This document shows, one piece after another, positions 31,340-41,635 of a stretch of DNA of 64,000 nucleotides. The notes beneath the pieces were generated by a model. It saw nothing but the letters and a program-made list of their open reading frames with translations, was not told the origin of the DNA and searched no databases. Within the stretch, counting starts at the first letter, position 1. Each line of letters starts with the position of its first letter. The position numbers and the translations under genes were made by a program. Location of the stretch: positions 124,677,755-124,741,754 of the forward strand of contig CM039462.1 of the NCBI GenBank assembly GCA_022414725.1, written 5' to 3'. This stretch comes from Microglena sp. YARC (taxonomy: Eukaryota; Chlorophyta; Chlorophyceae; Chlamydomonadales; Chlamydomonadaceae).

Positions 31340-31435
31340 TGGAGGTACCGAGATTCGAACCCATCAGTGGGCGACATGATCAAGTAATGAAGAAAATTGG
31401 CTTAACCTCACGCTCTACCACTGAGCTACAACCCC
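31340..31435 (-). tRNA. tRNA-like gene, isotype uncertain
   Basis: On the minus strand: acceptor GGGGTTG, then TAGCTCAGTGGTAGAGC (D arm and A box), anticodon stem TGAGG pairing with CTTCA around TTAAGCCAATTTT, a long variable stretch, and GGTTCGAATCT (T arm and B box). A T-run follows the 3' end within about 5 nt, a pol III terminator. The anticodon loop is 13 nt rather than 7 and the acceptor has a mismatch, so it may carry a tiny intron or be decaying. AAG (Leu) is one reading. The 3' flank of the plus strand matches a tRNA-less copy at 12.39 kb. Confidence 0.6.
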
Positions 31436-31636
31436 GATGACAGATTAGCAACTAAAAAATTGTTTTAATAAAAACGAGTGTAAACAACTTTGATCAATAC
31501 AGGTCTCGGCATTGTTTTGCTGAGTATGTAACGTTCCCCCTCTCCCCCAGATGGATGTAACGTTCCCTCTCTCTCTCTACAGTAACAGCATTGTTTTGCT
31601 GTGTGTGTAACGTTCTCCTCTCTCTACAGAAACAAA

Positions 31637-31860
31637 CCTCAAGCAGAAGTCTGCTTGACAACTATTTAGGGATTATGAAAGGGGAATCGCGGGCCCCACG
31701 GAGTGGGGTAGGGGAATTGAGCTGCAGAAACCAAGTGTGTCAAGGCATCAATCAATCATCACACGCAAAACTGTGGAAAATTGTCGCATCCACACCGTCC
31801 GTCCGTCCGTCCGTCCGTCCGTCCGTCCGTCCATTCATGACACGCGGCGGCTACTCCCAC
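31637..31860 (+). repeat. Long H-family variant with CCGT microsatellite
   Basis: TCAAGCAGAAGTCTGCTTGA, a G-C hairpin, CAAGTGTGTCAAGGCATC, and (CCGT)n at 31797-31832. Nearly the same as 43667-43870 and 50687-50875. Confidence 0.85.
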
Positions 31861-32098
31861 TGTGAATACACAACAACGGTTACACAGTTCACTCGCGATT
31901 CTGATTCCGCAGATCGTGGGAACACGTTCAATAAGTGAGTTTGCTTGGGAGAGAATGGTTCAATTCTGACACCGACCAAGAAAGTTGCAGGATCTCAAAG
32001 TTTGTTGTGACTTTTCATTTGCTGCGCAGCTTCTCATTCGCATCCTCATCTCGCGACAAAATTGAGGGCCTGTGCGTCGAGGATCATCGTGAAAGGAG

Positions 32099-32217
32099 GT
32101 GGGTCTCGAGTAGTTGTGCTATTCTGCTTTGAGAGAGTTGAGAAATCCCAGATATTCATGATTGCCATCAGCCGCCATCCCGATCTGTCTCATTCCATTG
32201 AGTTTCGCTGTTTTCAG
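32099..32217 (+). other. Candidate 119-nt intron
   Basis: A donor-like AAAGGAG|GTGGGT and a strong acceptor TTTCGCTGTTTTCAG|GTG bracket this span. Removing it joins the open frame at 31935-32098 (ending VEDHRERR) in phase with the gene beginning CIKGSKFMMV. There is no ATG in the upstream frame, so a further exon would be needed. Without it, translation could start at ATG 32240. Confidence 0.35.
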
Positions 32218-32218
32218 G

Positions 32219-33682
32219 TGCATAAAGGGTTCTAAGTTCATGATGGTATTAGAACTGATTGCGTCAACTGCGGCCGCTGCAACGCTGGCAGAGAAGGCGT
32301 GTTGTCATCCTGTCACTCAAAAGGTGGTAGTTCATTGCACAATGTGGATGTGCGGTTGCTTACTACCACTGAGTATCAGATTGATGCTAGCTTCTTCTAG
32401 GATTAGACGCTGCTCTGGACACGGTGATTTCAAGACTGCTACTAGGGCATTGCTAGTTTTGCTCGAGACAGCCACACCGTATGCTGTTTCACCTTTGATT
32501 ATGCGCAAAGCATCAAAGGGGGTTGCGAGGATGCTACAGTACTACAACGACATTACGACTGAGCTTACATTGGACATGAACGGTGTTGCTCGCTTGATCG
32601 CCAGCATGCCCACCGTCTTTCTGAGCGCTGCGCTTAATGCGTGTGGTCGGCAGGTCAGCATAGGTACCGACAAGGTCAGCCCACAGTTCCACCAGCTGTA
32701 CACCGACATGTTCATTCGGACATGTAATGAGCGTACACAGGAACACTGTCATCTGGTGGGACTGGTCAGTCTCTTCATTGCAACTCGTTCCCAGTCCCAG
32801 ATGCTTGCCGTCATAGATGCACTCAGTCAAGACGGTCTTGGAAATCTGTTTCGACTTTTAGCTGAACTACCAGCTAAGATACCCATACCATGCATCGATG
32901 TGTTCATCCATGTGGCCAATGAATGTGTAGCGACAGCACATCTGCCAGCAGGGGTGGAGGATCTCTTTATCCGGTCCGCGATTGCCATACTGCTAGACAA
33001 TGAGACAGCGGGGGCCACTGTTGCATCAATTTCAAAAACGATGCTGCGTGTAGCAATAGCAGAGCCTGCTTACGCCCAGGCCATGGCAACAGCACTTGAA
33101 CCGCACATGGCTGTCGCGCCAACGCGTAAGCTTGCTCGTGATCTGCTTCTGAATCCATGCTCTATTCATTTACCCGATTATGCACTGAGACAATTGGGGA
33201 TGCGCCAGTCTATTCATGACAGGGTACGCATAGTATGCGAATTGATTACCTTGGATGTCCCTGCGGAAGCAGTGCTACCACTCACGTAGACACTGCCCTC
33301 GCATAGTGATGGTAGGTTAGTGGACATAAACGGCGTGGATGGACTGCAAAATAGACTTTGCGACCATGTGTGCGATACAAGTAAAGCGAAAATTCAGGCG
33401 GCTACAAATTTGTTGTGTGAAATGGTCAACCAACATGGAGCGCACCATCCTGGTGCCCAACTCCTTATATGGCTCTGCACAGTTGCTGTAGAGTTCAAGC
33501 CAAGTATCGACCGTATCAGCACCGCTATGGGAATACGCATCCTATTGAGCAGCAGCTTCGGCTACTCACATATGGTCACAATGACTAACTTTGGCATTGG
33601 TTACTTAGCATGCGTGTATCCTCAACACCGTTGGGTAAACGGCGACGACGATATGCACTGTTGGATGCTCTTTTACGAATAA
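32219..33682 (+). pseudogene. Large unrecognised protein with one internal TAG
   Basis: About 487 codons in one frame, interrupted only by TAG 33287-33289. Downstream codons stay in the same frame (SDGRLVDINGVDGLQNRL...) and end at TAA 33680 inside a stop palindrome, so both parts were one gene. Alpha-helical, Ala/Leu-rich composition (LLRVAIAEPAYAQAMATALE-like) suggests an armadillo/HEAT-like solenoid, but no motif is decisive. The N-terminus is hydrophobic (MMVLELIASTAAAATLAEK). First ATG is 32240; an upstream exon is possible. Function unknown. Confidence 0.6.
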
Positions 33683-33690
33683 GTTTCGTA
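33674..33690 (+). terminator. Perfect stop palindrome
   Basis: TACGAA and TTCGTA flank TAAGT, which contains the TAA stop. CTGCAAAAGCAG, a second hairpin, follows at 33692-33703 and is shared with 44.67 kb. Confidence 0.65.
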
Positions 33691-33735
33691 CACTGCAAAA
33701 GCAGTCAAAGCGGAGCTCCACGCCAACAGATGACT
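33685..33735 (+). pseudogene. Short relic shared with the Fanzor fragment at 44.66 kb
   Basis: CTGCAAAAGCAGTCAAAGCG followed by GAGC(T/G)CCACGCCAACAGA encodes VHCKSSQSGAPRQQ here and LQ/HCKSSQSGAPRQQ-type residues before the RDVNASRNIL fragment. Only about 45 bp remain. From 33736 to 34856 I see an H-family copy (33761) and the repeats listed next, but no supported gene. Confidence 0.4.
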
Positions 33736-34429
33736 CACCCACACACATCGCTTGTCTCAAGCAGGCTTCTGCTTGACAATAGGGAGAGGATCATTTGGGA
33801 ATCGTTTAGACCTCCATCACACATATATCCAATACTTTATATCCAATATTATCCATTATTGTAAAGTATTGCGGTCTATTACTGTTGCGGATGCAGATAA
33901 TTTTTCAGCGGAAGAAAGACGATGGTATGTTGATAATTGTTCTGCGTACAACGTCCATTGTTTGTTGTCTGATGTTGACTCTTCTTTGCCTACATCCGCT
34001 TAAAGCTTCTCTTTATTGTTCAATAACAAAGAACATATTGTTTCTTTTGACAGAGGAACTGCTCGTCTTAGCAAGCGGTGGCGGTTACCTAGACAGCACT
34101 CTCATCGATTCGAGAGGTAAGCCAACCTCGAGTTTGCGATCAGACATCGGGGTCTGGGCAATCCCCATCAATGATGATGATGATGATGTCTGTCGGGCGT
34201 GAGCGAGCCACACACTTCACTCGAGGCTCGATGAATGATGATGCTTATGGAAAGGAGGAAGATGGATGTTGGTCGGTCGGTCGTGTGCGAAGGAAGAGAG
34301 AACAAAACAAAAGGAAATTATGCAGTTTCAGTTGGTACCGCCGCCAGCACTACAGAGGATTCGGGTGAGGGGGGGGGGGCTTAGGCCACAACAACGTTTA
34401 CACTCGTGTTTCGAGGAACGGAGACCGAC

Positions 34430-34680
34430 CTCTCTCATCAAGGACGGCGGCATCTGTCGAGTCGAGTCGAGTCGAGTCACATCACATGGCGACCGACCTC
34501 TCGCATCACGGCGGCATCTGTCGAGTCGAGTCGAGTCACATCACATCACATCACATGGCGACCTCTCGCATCACGGCGGAAACTGTCGAGTCGAGTCACA
34601 GCACACTGTGATTTCGCAGCCCCCGTACCGTTCCCACGTTCGTCCATCCATCCTCACACACACCAAGGCGGCTTTCGCTG
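34430..34680 (+). repeat. GTCGAGTCGAGTCAC tandem family and CGGCGG element
   Basis: Three units of about 65-70 bp with CTCGCATCACGGCGG, CTGTCGAGTCGAGTC and CACATCACATGGCGACC, then a CGGCGG element. Related short copies lie at 22.43 and 43.49 kb. Confidence 0.8.
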
Positions 34681-34856
34681 ACTTCGAGGCGCGCGAAAAA
34701 CGTGGCAGAAATATGTACTCGCCTTTAGCTGATCTACCCATTGGGTTCAAGGGTCACCGGTAGGGTGTCCCACAAATTGCGTCTCCGACTGTATGCAGAC
34801 GAGTTTATCAAGCTTCCCCTGGTTGCGTCTGCCACCCCTCGCAGAAAAAGTCTGCC

Positions 34857-35264
34857 ATGGGTACTAAGAAGTTGAACATGGCGAGCATCGAGGCTGGCAT
34901 GTGGCTGCATATGGATTGCGTCAACCCCATCGGCCTCAAGTTCGAGCACGATGGCATTGTGAGCGCCGTCCCAGAAGGGTATTCCTCTGCAGGAGACATC
35001 AAGGTCATCCACTATGCGTGGTCAGAGCCCCATGGAAAGCGATTGATCAGCGAGACTACTCTGGAAGAGTTCCTGGTAGTTGGCAGCTCTGCACGGGTTG
35101 TGAATGCGAGGTGTCGTTTCTCACCGTTGGAGGTGGTCAAAAGGGCACGCTCGCAGCTCGGCAGGGCGGATTACAATGTGTTGGGCAGGAACTGTCAGCA
35201 CTTCGGTAGCTGGTGCTATGAGGGGGCGGCTTTTTCTAGAGAGGTGTTCAAGTACGCGTCATAG
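34857..35264 (+). CDS. LRAT/NC-domain (papain-like) protein (135 aa)
   Basis: Matches the LRAT/H-rev107 class of NlpC/P60-like enzymes: the catalytic His region is in KFEHDGIVSAV, and the Cys block is NCQHFGSWCYEG, close to the family NCEHF signature. Family members act as acyltransferases or phospholipases on lipid substrates, and similar proteins occur in eukaryotes and large viruses. Full family length with no lesion. ATG sits in a strong context (GCCATGG). No clear membrane anchor follows the domain, unlike many cellular members. Stop is followed 2 nt later by a 6-bp hairpin. Upstream codons on the same strand (Arg-rich) belong to another frame. Confidence 0.85.
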   Translation: MGTKKLNMASIEAGMWLHMDCVNPIGLKFEHDGIVSAVPEGYSSAGDIKVIHYAWSEPHGKRLISETTLEEFLVVGSSARVVNARCRFSPLEVVKRARSQLGRADYNVLGRNCQHFGSWCYEGAAFSREVFKYAS

Positions 35265-35265
35265 G

Positions 35266-35284
35266 CACCAGTTTTGGCCTGGTG
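35266..35284 (+). terminator. Hairpin after the LRAT-like gene
   Basis: CACCAG and CTGGTG flank TTTTGGC, starting one base after the TAG stop. Confidence 0.65.
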
Positions 35285-35619
35285 GTCAGTATTGTAGGGA
35301 TCATTGCAATTGGGATGGCGCGGGCATCTTGGTAGAAGCCGCCATGTGCGTACTAAAATGATGGAGCAGGAGGACAACACCGAGGTCTAGGAACTGCAAT
35401 AAGTGGGGGAATAAATACTTGCGCAAGCGTCACAAAGGAGGTGCATGGGCCTCGGCCATTAGGGCGCTCTATCTTGCATATGTCGATGAACAATTTGTCA
35501 TGACCGTAACGATAATTCCGCCAGCTGTTGTAACAATAGTCAATCCGAATTTGTTTTGATGGCATTTCATGTGACCGCAAATGCATTTCATGAGGCTGCC
35601 ACAGAGGCAAAAACACAAT

Positions 35620-35790
35620 ACGGTAATATCAGCTGCTGAATACACCCAGTTATTACATAAACTAAATGGCACTACTTTCCTACCGGATGAGGAAGAGTAC
35701 CAATGACCATTTTGAAAACAAAAAAGTATGTCTCAAGCAGGCTTCTGCTTGACAACCCTAGTGGATGTAGAGATCGCGATATTACTTAAA
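35620..35790 (+). repeat. Composite of short interspersed repeats
   Basis: GGTAATATCAGCTGCTGAA (as at 17.57 kb), CTACCGGATGAGGAAGAGTA (as at 24.86 kb) and a short H copy at 35732. From 35285 to 35913 no gene is supported. Confidence 0.7.
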
Positions 35791-35913
35791 GCCTATAATT
35801 GTGTACACAGTATCTTGTTTGTCACTGCTTTCATTTTTTCATAATAAGCATGGACTTCACCAGCTCGGCTAGGCATCATCATCGCTGACGGAGGGCCACA
35901 CAAGAATGCTGCA

Positions 35914-36120
35914 TTGGCTGCACTTGTCCAAACTGCTGAGAGAGCTGATGAGGCAGTGCGGGTGGCGCATGCGTCTGTTGAAGCTGCCGTAGCCCTGCTG
36001 AGAAACAACAACCGGTATGATTGCTTTTTTGTCTCTATAGCCATAGAGTTAAGCTACGGCTGCTCCTTGTTTGTACTGTCCCCTCCGATGTATGAAATGA
36101 TTGAGAGTATAAATAAATAA
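35914..36120 (+). CDS. Short helical protein or fragment (68 aa)
   Basis: Ala-rich amphipathic helix (TAERADEAVRVAHASVEAAV) followed by a hydrophobic stretch (FFVSIAIELSYGCSLFVL). The frame is open upstream of the ATG back to about 35850 (PARLGIIIADGGPHKN), so the start may be lost. Could be the tail of a larger gene. Confidence 0.35.
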   Translation: MAALVQTAERADEAVRVAHASVEAAVALLRNNNRYDCFFVSIAIELSYGCSLFVLSPPMYEMIESINK

Positions 36121-36221
36121 TGAGTTGGGATTTTATAAAAGGCTATAGACCATCCTGTGAAATAAAAGGCTATAGACCATCCTGTGCGCTTGCATGCATT
36201 GTACACACATGTTTATAGAAC

Positions 36222-37913
36222 ATGCATTCGCACACGCGATCATCGTTAATCCTAACGCTTCCCCATGACATTCTTGATCGTATTGCCCTATTCTCTTCCA
36301 ACCCCAAGATTGTATTAGTGTGTAAAACTCTGTGCAAAAGATTTTCTGGATGGCCCCTTACCGGACTGATCCAACCACCACAACGAGTTGGAGAGATTAT
36401 GGCGAAAGGGGGGCGCGCCGACCTTCTAGCAGTATGCTTGGTGTCCAATCCTCTTGTACAGGTTAAGGGCGTACAATTGAGGGCGAACCAAAATGAAAAC
36501 AAGCTTCTCTATGTGGCTGCCAAGGCCGGTCACGCCGATGTCTGCAAGCTGCTTATGGATCCAGAGGTTGCTGGACTTGAGTTCAGGGCCCTGGCGAACT
36601 ATAGCTACAGCTTGGCCTTGTTGGAGGCTGCCAATGAAGGTCACGCAGATGTCTGCAGGCTGCTGATGGATCCAGCGGTGGCTGGAATTGAGTTCAGGGC
36701 CAGGGCGAACTCTAGCGACAGCAGTGCCTTGTGGGCGGCTTCCAAGGCAGGTCACACAGATGTCTGCAAGATGCTCATGGATCCAGAGGTTGCTGGACTT
36801 GAGTTCAGGGCCCTGGCGAACACCAGCGACAGCTGGGCATTGTGGGCCGCTGCGAAGGACGGTCACGCAGATGTCTGCAAGCTGCTCATGGATCCAGCGG
36901 TGGCTGGACTTGAGTATAGGGCCCGGGCGAACTCTAGCGACAGCAGTGCCTTGTGGGCGGCTTCCAAGGCAGGTCACACAGATGTCTGCAAGCTGCTGAT
37001 GGATCCAGAGGTGGCTGGACTTGAGTTCAGGGCCAGGGCGAACTCTAGCGTCAGCTGGGCCTTGTGTGCGGCTGCGAAGGAAGGTCACGCAGATGTCTGC
37101 AAGCTGCTCATGGATCCAGCGGTGGCTGGACTTGAGTTCAGGGCCCTGGCGAACACCAGCGACAGCTGGGCATTGTGGGCCGCTGCGAAGGACGGTCACG
37201 CAGATGTCTGCAAGCTGCTGATGGATCCAGTGGTGGCTGGACTTGAGTTCAGGGCCCGGGCGAACTCTAGCGACAGCATGGCCTTGTGGGCGGCTGCGAA
37301 GGACGGTCACGCCGATGTCTGCAAGCTGCTCATGGATCCAGAGGTGGCTGGACTTGAGTATAGGGCCCGGGCAAACTCTAGCGACAGCAGGGCCTTGCGT
37401 GAGGCTGCCAAGGCAGGTCACGCAGATGTCTGCAAGCTGCTGATGGATCCAGCGGTGGCTGGAATTGAGTTCAGGGCCCTCGCGAACTCTGTCAACAGCT
37501 GGGCCTTGCGGCTGGCTGCGAAGGTAGGTCACGCATATCTCTGCAAGCTGCTGATGGATCCAGCGGTGGCTGGAATTGAGTTCAGGGCCCTGGCGAACTC
37601 TAGCGACAGCAGGGCATTGCGTGAGGCTGCCAAGGCAGGTCACGCAGATGTCTGCAAGCTGCTGATGGATCCAGCGGTGGCTGGAATTGAGTTCAGGGCC
37701 CGCGCGAACTCTGTCAACAGCAGGGCATTGCGTGAGGCTGCCAAGGCAGGTCACGCAGATGTCTGCAAGCTGCTGATGGATCCAGCGGTGGCTGGAATTG
37801 AGTTCAGGGCCCGCGCAAACTCTGTCAACAGCTGGGCCTTGCGGCTGGCTGCGAAGGTAGGTCACGCAGATGTCTGCAAGCTGCTGATGGATCCAGATGC
37901 GGCTGGCCCCTAG
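36222..37913 (+). CDS. F-box / ankyrin-type repeat protein (563 aa)
   Basis: An N-terminal F-box-like segment (LTLPHDILDRIALFSSNPKI) is followed by a linker and 13 repeats of 37 residues (111 bp), each with ALREAAKAGHADVCKLLMDP and AVAGLEFRARANS. The GHADVCKLL block is the ankyrin helix signature; the rest departs from the canonical 33-residue repeat. By analogy with viral F-box/ankyrin proteins it could recruit host SCF ubiquitin ligase to targets bound by the repeats. A near-identical paralogue lies inverted at 49-50 kb, including the leader. DNA repeats are so similar that unit number is probably unstable. Confidence 0.88.
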   Translation: MHSHTRSSLILTLPHDILDRIALFSSNPKIVLVCKTLCKRFSGWPLTGLIQPPQRVGEIMAKGGRADLLAVCLVSNPLVQVKGVQLRANQNENKLLYVAAKAGHADVCKLLMDPEVAGLEFRALANYSYSLALLEAANEGHADVCRLLMDPAVAGIEFRARANSSDSSALWAASKAGHTDVCKMLMDPEVAGLEFRALANTSDSWALWAAAKDGHADVCKLLMDPAVAGLEYRARANSSDSSALWAASKAGHTDVCKLLMDPEVAGLEFRARANSSVSWALCAAAKEGHADVCKLLMDPAVAGLEFRALANTSDSWALWAAAKDGHADVCKLLMDPVVAGLEFRARANSSDSMALWAAAKDGHADVCKLLMDPEVAGLEYRARANSSDSRALREAAKAGHADVCKLLMDPAVAGIEFRALANSVNSWALRLAAKVGHAYLCKLLMDPAVAGIEFRALANSSDSRALREAAKAGHADVCKLLMDPAVAGIEFRARANSVNSRALREAAKAGHADVCKLLMDPAVAGIEFRARANSVNSWALRLAAKVGHADVCKLLMDPDAAGP

Positions 37914-37998
37914 TACAGCTGAGTTGAGACAACCAACGTCTGTGTCTTTTTGATCAGACTTCTAATGGCCTCAAAAACCCGGATTCGGTACATATCCT

Positions 37999-38220
37999 TT
38001 GTTATCCACCCATGCAAATTTGACTGGCGACATTATGAAAATTACAGGAGCTAAAGATGACGACAATCTAGTTTTTAACAAGGTAATGCGAATATCAGAA
38101 TCTATAGTAAGTCCTTCCACCATACGTAATAATGTGGTCGTGTCGCCTTGGTTGACAGATAACATACATGCATATGACTTGATAACCTTCTTTAACGGAA
38201 TATTGAGCGAATTCCGTTAA
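37999..38220 (+). CDS. Short hypothetical protein ending in a 15-bp palindrome
   Basis: Frame with MKITGAKDDDNLVFNKVMRI and PWLTDNIHAYDLITFFNGIL. The stop lies inside the strongest palindrome in the window, which supports a real 3' end. It may be the C-terminal remnant of a larger gene; no family recognised. The transposon inserts 58 bp downstream. Confidence 0.45.
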   Translation: MLSTHANLTGDIMKITGAKDDDNLVFNKVMRISESIVSPSTIRNNVVVSPWLTDNIHAYDLITFFNGILSEFR

Positions 38221-38225
38221 AGAAG
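38187..38225 (+). terminator. Perfect 15-bp stop palindrome
   Basis: CTTCTTTAACGGAAT pairs with ATTCCGTTAAAGAAG around a 9-nt loop. The TAA at 38218-38220 is in the right arm. Confidence 0.75.
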
Positions 38226-38322
38226 TCTAATGCTGAAAAGGTTCAATGGTCTGTCCTTGGTAATGGGGAGACCGCTACAGTCGGCGGAACAGTAAAATGA
38301 AACATATATCAGATGGAAATAA

Positions 38323-39457
38323 ATGTACGACATCGCCGTTAGAAAATTGGCGTTAAGAATGGTCGCTGACTTGGGTGTGTTAAAAACTTCTGTGTTTACG
38401 AACATCAGTCGTTCTACTCTGTGGAGGTGGAAACGCTTTGGTGTAAATCGAAAACGACGTGAATTTGTAAGCAACCTTTTTGAGACGAATAAGGATTTGT
38501 TAAAATCGTTTTTATTGTCAACTCAATGCACAACCGCAAGAGGCGTCGTTGCTTTTTTCAAAAGTACTCACAATGTACGATTATCAACTAAAACAGTGTA
38601 TCGTTTCATAAAACTCATTGGTTTTACAAGAAAAAAGGAGCAAACTCCGTGGACAGTGTAAAGGGGACTTAGTTCCACTTGTCAATGAATTTTGTAGTAG
38701 GTACAAGGAGACAATCAATGCTGGGAAAATTGTAGTATCCGTTGACGAATGTGGGTTTAGTGAGCGTCTCAAGCCACATTATGGGTATTCCCCTGTAGGA
38801 AAACCTGTTATCGTTAAAACTACTGGTGGGTGGGTACACCACAGTTTGTTGATGGCAGTTTTTTCAGATGGTAGGAAAGAGTTCGTTGTGAAGAAAGGAT
38901 CTGTGAAGAAGACGGACTTCGTTGCATTTATTGAATCATTGAGTTTGTGCAATAACTCAGTAGTAATAATGGACAATGCCAGTATCCATAAGAAATTGGT
39001 CCTCAGTCACCCCGTCAATATTTGTTACACACCTCCTTACAGTCCAGAATTCAATGCTATTGAGCTATGCTTCGCTAAGGTGAAGAGAGACTTTCGTCGT
39101 TTGAACTACATACCGAATGAAACAAAGACGCACGTGTCTGATATGATTTCCTTAGCATTCGGCAACCTCACTGATAAAATTATTATGGGTTGTTTTGAAC
39201 ACGTTTGGAACACTTATATGTATAAAGCGGTCTGTGACGTATTGATTATGGAAGATGGCGACGAAACCTCCGACGGTCGCGAAATTGAAGGAGCTACTGA
39301 AATTGGCTGCAGTACCATACTCGTCGAAGTCCAACAAGGACGATCTTGTCCGTTTATGCGAAGACAATGGTCTCATCGCCAGACCCCCTCCAGAATACAA
39401 GACGGTGGAAAAGATGTGTGTCGTGAAATGCGCCCTGAAGAAGGCAATGAGTCTTGA
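38323..39457 (+). pseudogene. IS630/Tc1/mariner-type DDE transposase, frameshifted
   Basis: Frame 1 (38323-38661) encodes the HTH part (TSVFTNISRSTLWRWKRFG; LSTKTVYRFIKLIGFTRKKE). Frame 2 carries the catalytic core from about 38657: first Asp in VVSVDECGF, second in VVIMDNASIHK, third acidic residue in PEFNAIELCF. A one-base shift near GTAAAGGGG (38656-38665) separates them; it could be a mutation or, as in some insertion sequences, a programmed shift. All three catalytic residues are present. The frame runs past the typical end to 39457 and overlaps the Fanzor start at 39255 in another frame. Only the piece to about 39250 looks like transposase. Confidence 0.88.
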
Positions 39458-41634
39458 CGATGAAGAATTCGGTAAGTTTAGGGAGCATGTGGACCAGCTC
39501 GTCAATGTGGTGAGCCGCATGTTACGGCAGTCCAGTCTGGTGCTGACTTTCCACATCACGAGTCTCTTAGAGAAAGGTCTGGAGATTCCAGACCTGTACA
39601 ACATGAAAGATACCTACTGGAAGGATTGGCTCCGTATCGGGGTAGACAGAATCTTCCCTGATGAGGAAAGCAAGATATCGTATGAAGCTGTGAAGGACTC
39701 CATCAGCGATGTAATTGGTAATGACGACGCTGACTACATCAAGTCTTATCCGATCTATTTCGATCAGGTATTGAACTATGCAGGTCACACATTGAGCACT
39801 GTCGTGTCAAACAACGCATGGGTTCCTTTGATACCACGTCTGGCCAGACTCACTTCCACCACTTTAAATAAATTAAATGCCCCGAAGACGCTGGACACAT
39901 CGAAGATCATTCGGGGATACGACGTGATGCAGGCTATTCAGCAAGAAGTCCAAAACATGGAGGGATGGCCAGAGTCTGTTTAAGAGTACGTCAATGAAGT
40001 TAGGGAGATGCTGAGTGTTCCAGATGGAAGTCGAGTTTATGATAACTATGGCAAAGACATGGACTTTCCGACCATGGTCCGGTTTAATTATTGGATACAG
40101 ACACGGTTGGAGGATATGGATGCACGTCGTATCCGATTGATGCCCATCTTCAATGTCCAACGGGTGCATGTTCGCCTTGACCTGAAGACCCTCGTGAACC
40201 TGTTCAGGCACATGTTCCCCAATGACCAGAACATCGTTGAGCTTTCCAAGTGGGAACATGTAAAGAATCCCGACAGCTTCATGTTGCCCCAGAGGCCTGC
40301 ACAGAAGAAGAAAAAATCATGTGGACCTGGTGAATGGGAGGCATACAAGTCGGTCCTGAAGCAGTACGATGATGATGTTAAGGATATCAAGGCTACTGAC
40401 GAGTACAGACATGCAAAGGGTTTGTATGACACGCTTGTGAACGCCCGAAAAACAGTCGCAGGTTCCTTCTTCAGAAAACCACCTGTCAAGAATGGGTGGG
40501 TTTTCGACTGCAGCATCTGTACTGACGGAGTCTCCTTGAGCATGCAGTACAGCAAGACAGTACAGGTCCTTGTCTCAGATCTGAAGAAGACCTGTAAGAA
40601 CCTTCGTAAAGAAGAAGGTATCAAGATCGCAGAAAAATACGACGGCTCACTTAAAACGATATTGCCCGATATGGGTATCGTCGTCCTGGGTGTGGACCCA
40701 GGACGGAGCAACATCGCTACGGTAACGTATTTGGCAGACGATAAAAATAAGACATGGACGCTGACACGTGGTGCATTTTACCACAAGTCGGGTATCAAGA
40801 AGCAGACAAGGCAGAAGGAACTGCGTTTTGCTGACATGATTCCTATGTGGGAGTCTCTGCGTGAAAATGGAGCAGCTTTGAGTACATCGAGGACGGATAA
40901 GATCTCGGCGTACTTGTCAAATTACGCTAAGTTTTCTGAAGAGTGGTGGAGATTGGCTTTGCGACGCCGAGAATCCCGTGACAACTTGCAGCGTTACATC
41001 GGAAAACGAAAGGTCAAAGACTCTTTCTGGGCGGGTATCAAGCGGTGCATGATGAAAGAACTTCCTGATATGAAGGTTTGCGTGGCCTACGGATCTGCCA
41101 TCACGAAACTGAAGCCTACTGGACCGGGAGAAGTTGCAGTTCCCACTGGGGCCATGTTCGCATCGTGTAAAAGAATTTTCAAAGAGGACGTTTCTGTGAC
41201 AGATGAGTTCAAAACGACTCTTATGTCGTGGGAGACGGGTAAAGAAAAAGAACGTGTTTACAAGATCCCAAGCGTTTGTTCAGCAGACGTGAAGCTTAGG
41301 TTGGGTGGTGAACGTTTTTGGTCACACGAAATCGAAAACGATGCCAAAGGTCGTTGATTGCGACCACTTAGGGGTAAGGTTGTACAATAAACGTAAAGGC
41401 GCACAAGAGAAGCACAGGAGGGGTGGCTTCGCCACTTCCCTTGTCGATTCTCAAAAATCGATCGAGCGGTACCCAGAGGTACGAGGACTGCGATTCTCTC
41501 CAGAAACATGCATTTACTCGGACCGGGATCGCTCTTCTGCTCTCACAATCGCAAGGCTGCACTGCATGGAATTGATGGGTCTAGGACGACCTCTTCCATT
41601 TGCCCACAGCAGCTCTGTTGTTGTTGATGAATAA
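39255..41634 (+). pseudogene. Fanzor (eukaryotic TnpB-like) nuclease with SAP domain, damaged
   Basis: RNA-guided nuclease family. N-terminal SAP motif (VAKLKELLKLAAVPYSSKSN), helical middle, RuvC-I Asp in VVLGVDPGRSNIATV, a VTDEFKTT segment that in Fanzors precedes the zinc finger, and a RuvC-III-like DRDRSSALTIA near the C-terminus with RGLRF before it. TAA 39981-39983 interrupts the frame after ESV; the frame resumes unchanged (EYVNEVREML). A second break near 41310-41357 shifts the last 95 codons. Zinc-finger cysteines are mostly missing (LMSWETG; FSPETC), so cleavage is doubtful even if the breaks were bypassed. The start ATG overlaps the transposase frame. Confidence 0.85.
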
Positions 41635-41635
41635 A

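Noticed and set aside
31797..31832. (CCGT)n tracts as telomere-like repeats.
   Set aside because: Short, internal and embedded in the H-family repeat at three loci; ordinary microsatellites.
34734..35012. A 92-codon minus-strand frame.
   Set aside because: Antisense to the LRAT-like gene, which has its catalytic motifs, a good start context and a stop hairpin.
36426..37865. A 479-codon minus-strand frame opposite the ankyrin gene, and a 331-codon frame at 49123-50118.
   Set aside because: Both are antisense shadows of 111-bp repeats, in-frame only because the repeat length is a multiple of 3; the sense strand has F-box and ankyrin motifs.
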